From: Pseudomonas cichorii
GTDB taxonomy: Bacteria; Pseudomonadota; Gammaproteobacteria; Pseudomonadales; Pseudomonadaceae
Assembly (NCBI RefSeq): GCF_015471405.1
Contig: NZ_BLVZ01000002.1
Location: 372,001 to 436,000, forward strand
Length of the DNA: 64,000 bases
Reading direction: 5' to 3'
Shown here: piece after piece, positions 62,212 to 64,000 of the stretch
Layout of the letters: each line of letters begins with the position of its first letter
Numbering within the stretch: position 1 is the first letter of the stretch
The notes under the pieces: generated by a model
Database searches by the model: none
Told to the model about the DNA's origin: nothing
What the model saw: only the letters and a program-made list of their open reading frames with translations
Program-made: the position numbers and the translations under genes

Positions 62212-63701
62212 AAAGCAAAGGTGTGTGGGTCAGCCCCACCGAGTTCGTGAGCTTTGCAGACGCCAAGCGTTCGCCAGGTCTCGTTAATCACGTCGCCACT
62301 CGTGGCCGGGCCGACATTGCCTCAATGAGTGGCATCAACCTGCCAAACCCTGATCCGATCCTGAAAGCCCAAGGCAAGGACATTACGGCTTATCGCGATC
62401 TGCGCAGCGCTGCCTTGGTCGGCGGTAACGTGCGCCGCCGCAAGTCGGCTGTACTGGCTCTGGAGCGCGGGCTGAAACGTGGTAACGCCCCGACCAAGGT
62501 CGAGCGCTTCATTCGTGACTGGCTCACCGACCTGGATCTTGATCGTGTGATCCGTGAGCTGCTCGATGCCCCCCTTTACGGCTATCAACCCGTTGAGCTG
62601 ATGTGGCAGCCGGTTGGGCTGTTCACCGTGCCCGAGGATCTGTTGGGTAAGCCTGCTGAGTGGTTCTTCTACGACCAGGACAACGCACTGCGTTTTCGCT
62701 CGAAAGAGGCTGGCAAGGACGGTGAGATCTGCGATCCGCTGCGTTTCGTTGTGGCACGCCAGGATGCGACCTACGCCAACCCCTACGGTTTTCCAGACCT
62801 GAGCATGTGCTTCTGGCCGGCCATCTTCATGAAAGGCGGGCTGAAGTTCTGGGTACAGTTCACAGAGAAATACGGCTCGCCCTGGGTGATCGGCAAGCAC
62901 CCACGTGGCGCGACCGATGCGGAAACCGACTTGCTGCTCGACAGCCTGGAGGCGATGGTGCAGGACGCCGTGGCGGCGATCCCTGACGACTCAAGTGTGT
63001 CGATCGTAGAAGCCGCTGGTAAAGCTGACAGTGCAGATGTGTATCGCGAACTACTGGAGTACTGCCGTAGCGAGATCAACGTGGCCATGCTCGGACAAAA
63101 CCAGACCACTGAAAAAGAGAGCAACCGGGCCAGTGCGATGGCGGGAGCAGAAGTCACCAATGATATCCGCGATGGTGATGCAGGCATTGTGGCAGCCAGC
63201 TTTAACGCGGTGATCCGCCGCATCGTAGACATCAACTTTGGCGAAGCGGTGGTTGCTCCGGTCTATGAACTCTGGGAACAGGATGAGATCGACAAAACCC
63301 TGGCCGAACGCGATAAGAACCTCACCGACTCGGGAGTCAAGTTCACCCCTGCTTACTGGATGCGGACCTACAACCTGCAAGAAGGAGATCTTGCGCAAGA
63401 AGTGGCAGCGCCTGCGGCTGAGTTCGCAGAGCCAGATTTCAAGCCCCTCGTTGATCAGACCGCGCTTGACCAGGTGATTGCCGCACTACCCGTCGAGCTG
63501 CTGCAGGAGCAGGCTGAACAAGCGATTGCACCGATCCTTGAAGCACTACAGCGTGGCCGAACCGAGGTCGAAGCACTGAGCCTGCTCGCCGAGGTGTATC
63601 CGAAGATGGATGACAAGGGGCTGCAAGAGACCCTGACACGTCTGATGTTCGTCGCCGATATGTGGGGCCGACTGAGCGCCGCTGCTGACCTGGAAGACTG
63701 A
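62208..63701 (+). CDS. Portal protein (DUF935, Mu gp29 type)
   Basis: 497 residues. DUF935 marks: YRDLRSAALVGGNVRRRKSAVLALERGLKRG near residue 65, then DLDLDRVIRELLDAPLYGYQPVELMW and QFTEKYGSPWVIGKHPRGATDAETD. Portal proteins form the DNA gate of the head. It overlaps the terminase stop by 4 bp. Confidence 0.92.
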   Translation: MKSKGVWVSPTEFVSFADAKRSPGLVNHVATRGRADIASMSGINLPNPDPILKAQGKDITAYRDLRSAALVGGNVRRRKSAVLALERGLKRGNAPTKVERFIRDWLTDLDLDRVIRELLDAPLYGYQPVELMWQPVGLFTVPEDLLGKPAEWFFYDQDNALRFRSKEAGKDGEICDPLRFVVARQDATYANPYGFPDLSMCFWPAIFMKGGLKFWVQFTEKYGSPWVIGKHPRGATDAETDLLLDSLEAMVQDAVAAIPDDSSVSIVEAAGKADSADVYRELLEYCRSEINVAMLGQNQTTEKESNRASAMAGAEVTNDIRDGDAGIVAASFNAVIRRIVDINFGEAVVAPVYELWEQDEIDKTLAERDKNLTDSGVKFTPAYWMRTYNLQEGDLAQEVAAPAAEFAEPDFKPLVDQTALDQVIAALPVELLQEQAEQAIAPILEALQRGRTEVEALSLLAEVYPKMDDKGLQETLTRLMFVADMWGRLSAAADLED

Positions 63702-63702
63702 C

Positions 63703-64000
63703 ATGGCCAAGAACAAAACACCCAAGGCACCTGTCAAGCAGCCGACCATTGCAGATCTGAAGGCTATCTTTGGTCTTGAGCCAAAGAAGGCTGTCGAGTA
63801 CATGACGTCCAAAGGCTATGCCATTACCTGGGCATGGCAGGACATGCTCGATGAGGCTCACGACAAGGCATTCACTGTCGCCAAAGCCATGCGCCTCGAC
63901 CTACTGTCTGATATCCGTGCAGCTTTGGAGACAGCCCTGCAGGATGGCCAAACCCTGTCCCAATTCATCAAAACGCTGCAGCCTACTCTTGAGGCGCAGG
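63703..64000 (+). CDS. Phage head morphogenesis protein (Mu gp30/F type), 5' part
   Basis: The frame starts at 63703, one base after the portal stop, and is open to the window edge (about 99 residues). The N-terminus MAKNKTPKAPVKQPTIAD, followed by IFGLEPKKAVEYMTSKGYAITWAWQDMLDEAHDKAFTVAKAM, fits the Mu F/gp30 minor head protein family. The rest lies outside the window. Confidence 0.82.
   Translation, partial: MAKNKTPKAPVKQPTIADLKAIFGLEPKKAVEYMTSKGYAITWAWQDMLDEAHDKAFTVAKAMRLDLLSDIRAALETALQDGQTLSQFIKTLQPTLEAQ

Larger units (their letters stand above)
46638..64000. mobile_element. Mu-like transposable prophage, left part
   Basis: From a TGT terminus at 46638 to beyond the window edge: Mor, GemA, MuB-like and MuA-like genes on the minus strand; Ner-like/repressor switch at 56 kb; then lysis, small and large terminase, portal and head genes on the plus strand. 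All markers of a Mu-type phage are present in the expected relative order if the early region is inverted. The right end, tail genes and host target duplication are outside the window. Order and content resemble BcepMu more than Mu itself. Confidence 0.9.

Noticed and set aside
1..64000. tRNA or rRNA genes
   Set aside because: No cloverleaf-like or rRNA sequence was noticed by eye; a dedicated search could not be run.

Overview
The window is chromosomal DNA of a Pseudomonas, most likely of the plant-associated syringae/fluorescens lineage. The evidence is the gene content: MexAB-OprM with a TtgR/PmeR-type repressor, the pcaRIJFT block with PcaR boxes, MvaT, a PmeR/TtgR-type operator, GCGAATGAATTCGCTCCTAC-type REP elements, and a Tc insecticidal toxin gene. 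About 46.6 kb is host DNA. The remaining 17.4 kb is the left part of a Mu-like transposable prophage that runs off the right edge.

Host region, left to right. 0-5.5 kb: the end of a sigma-54 activator, an HscC-type Hsp70 with its membrane J-protein, and an alpha-ketoglutarate-type MFS transporter that has its own sigma-54 promoter and upstream dyad. 5.8-10.5 kb: a secreted protein built of eight 13-residue repeats, a flavin reductase, small genes, a DHA2 drug exporter, and a T6SS immunity-family protein without a visible effector. 10.8-17.4 kb: the multidrug efflux operon mexAB-oprM with its divergent repressor and a recognisable operator. 17.5-23 kb: protocatechuate/beta-ketoadipate genes pcaR-I-J-F-T with paired PcaR operators, then a candidate small RNA. 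23.7-32.5 kb: phosphate transporter, HerA-like ATPase, a glycosyltransferase/deacetylase pair, purU, mvaT and sbcB. 32.7-39.6 kb: a tightly overlapped six-gene operon RDD / SpoIIM-like / DUF4129 / DUF4350 / MoxR / DUF58. 39.6-45.3 kb: PilZ protein, TPR lipoprotein, pykA, a ferredoxin-type reductase, class I fumarase, and a small DUF6124-like gene with a long structured leader.

Prophage region. From 45.78 kb a TcA-type toxin gene starts normally but is cut after about 285 codons by the left end of the prophage (about 46,638, starting TGT). The early genes lie on the minus strand and read toward the left end: Ner/Cro-like protein, CII-like and winged-helix regulators, transposase A, ATPase B, a string of small genes, GemA and Mor. 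The repressor and the lysis, terminase, portal and head genes read rightward. This early-region inversion relative to Mu resembles the arrangement I recall for BcepMu-type phages. Between repressor and lysis genes sit two AT-richer genes of unknown function, the most likely accessory cargo.

The points most worth following up are the toxin gene disruption, the repeated GGGGGTGTGA-N-ATG coupling junction in the phage, the shared TGCAAA operator motif of the phage switch, the repeat protein, the sigma-54-controlled transporter, the structured leader at 45.3 kb, and the two unknown phage cargo genes.
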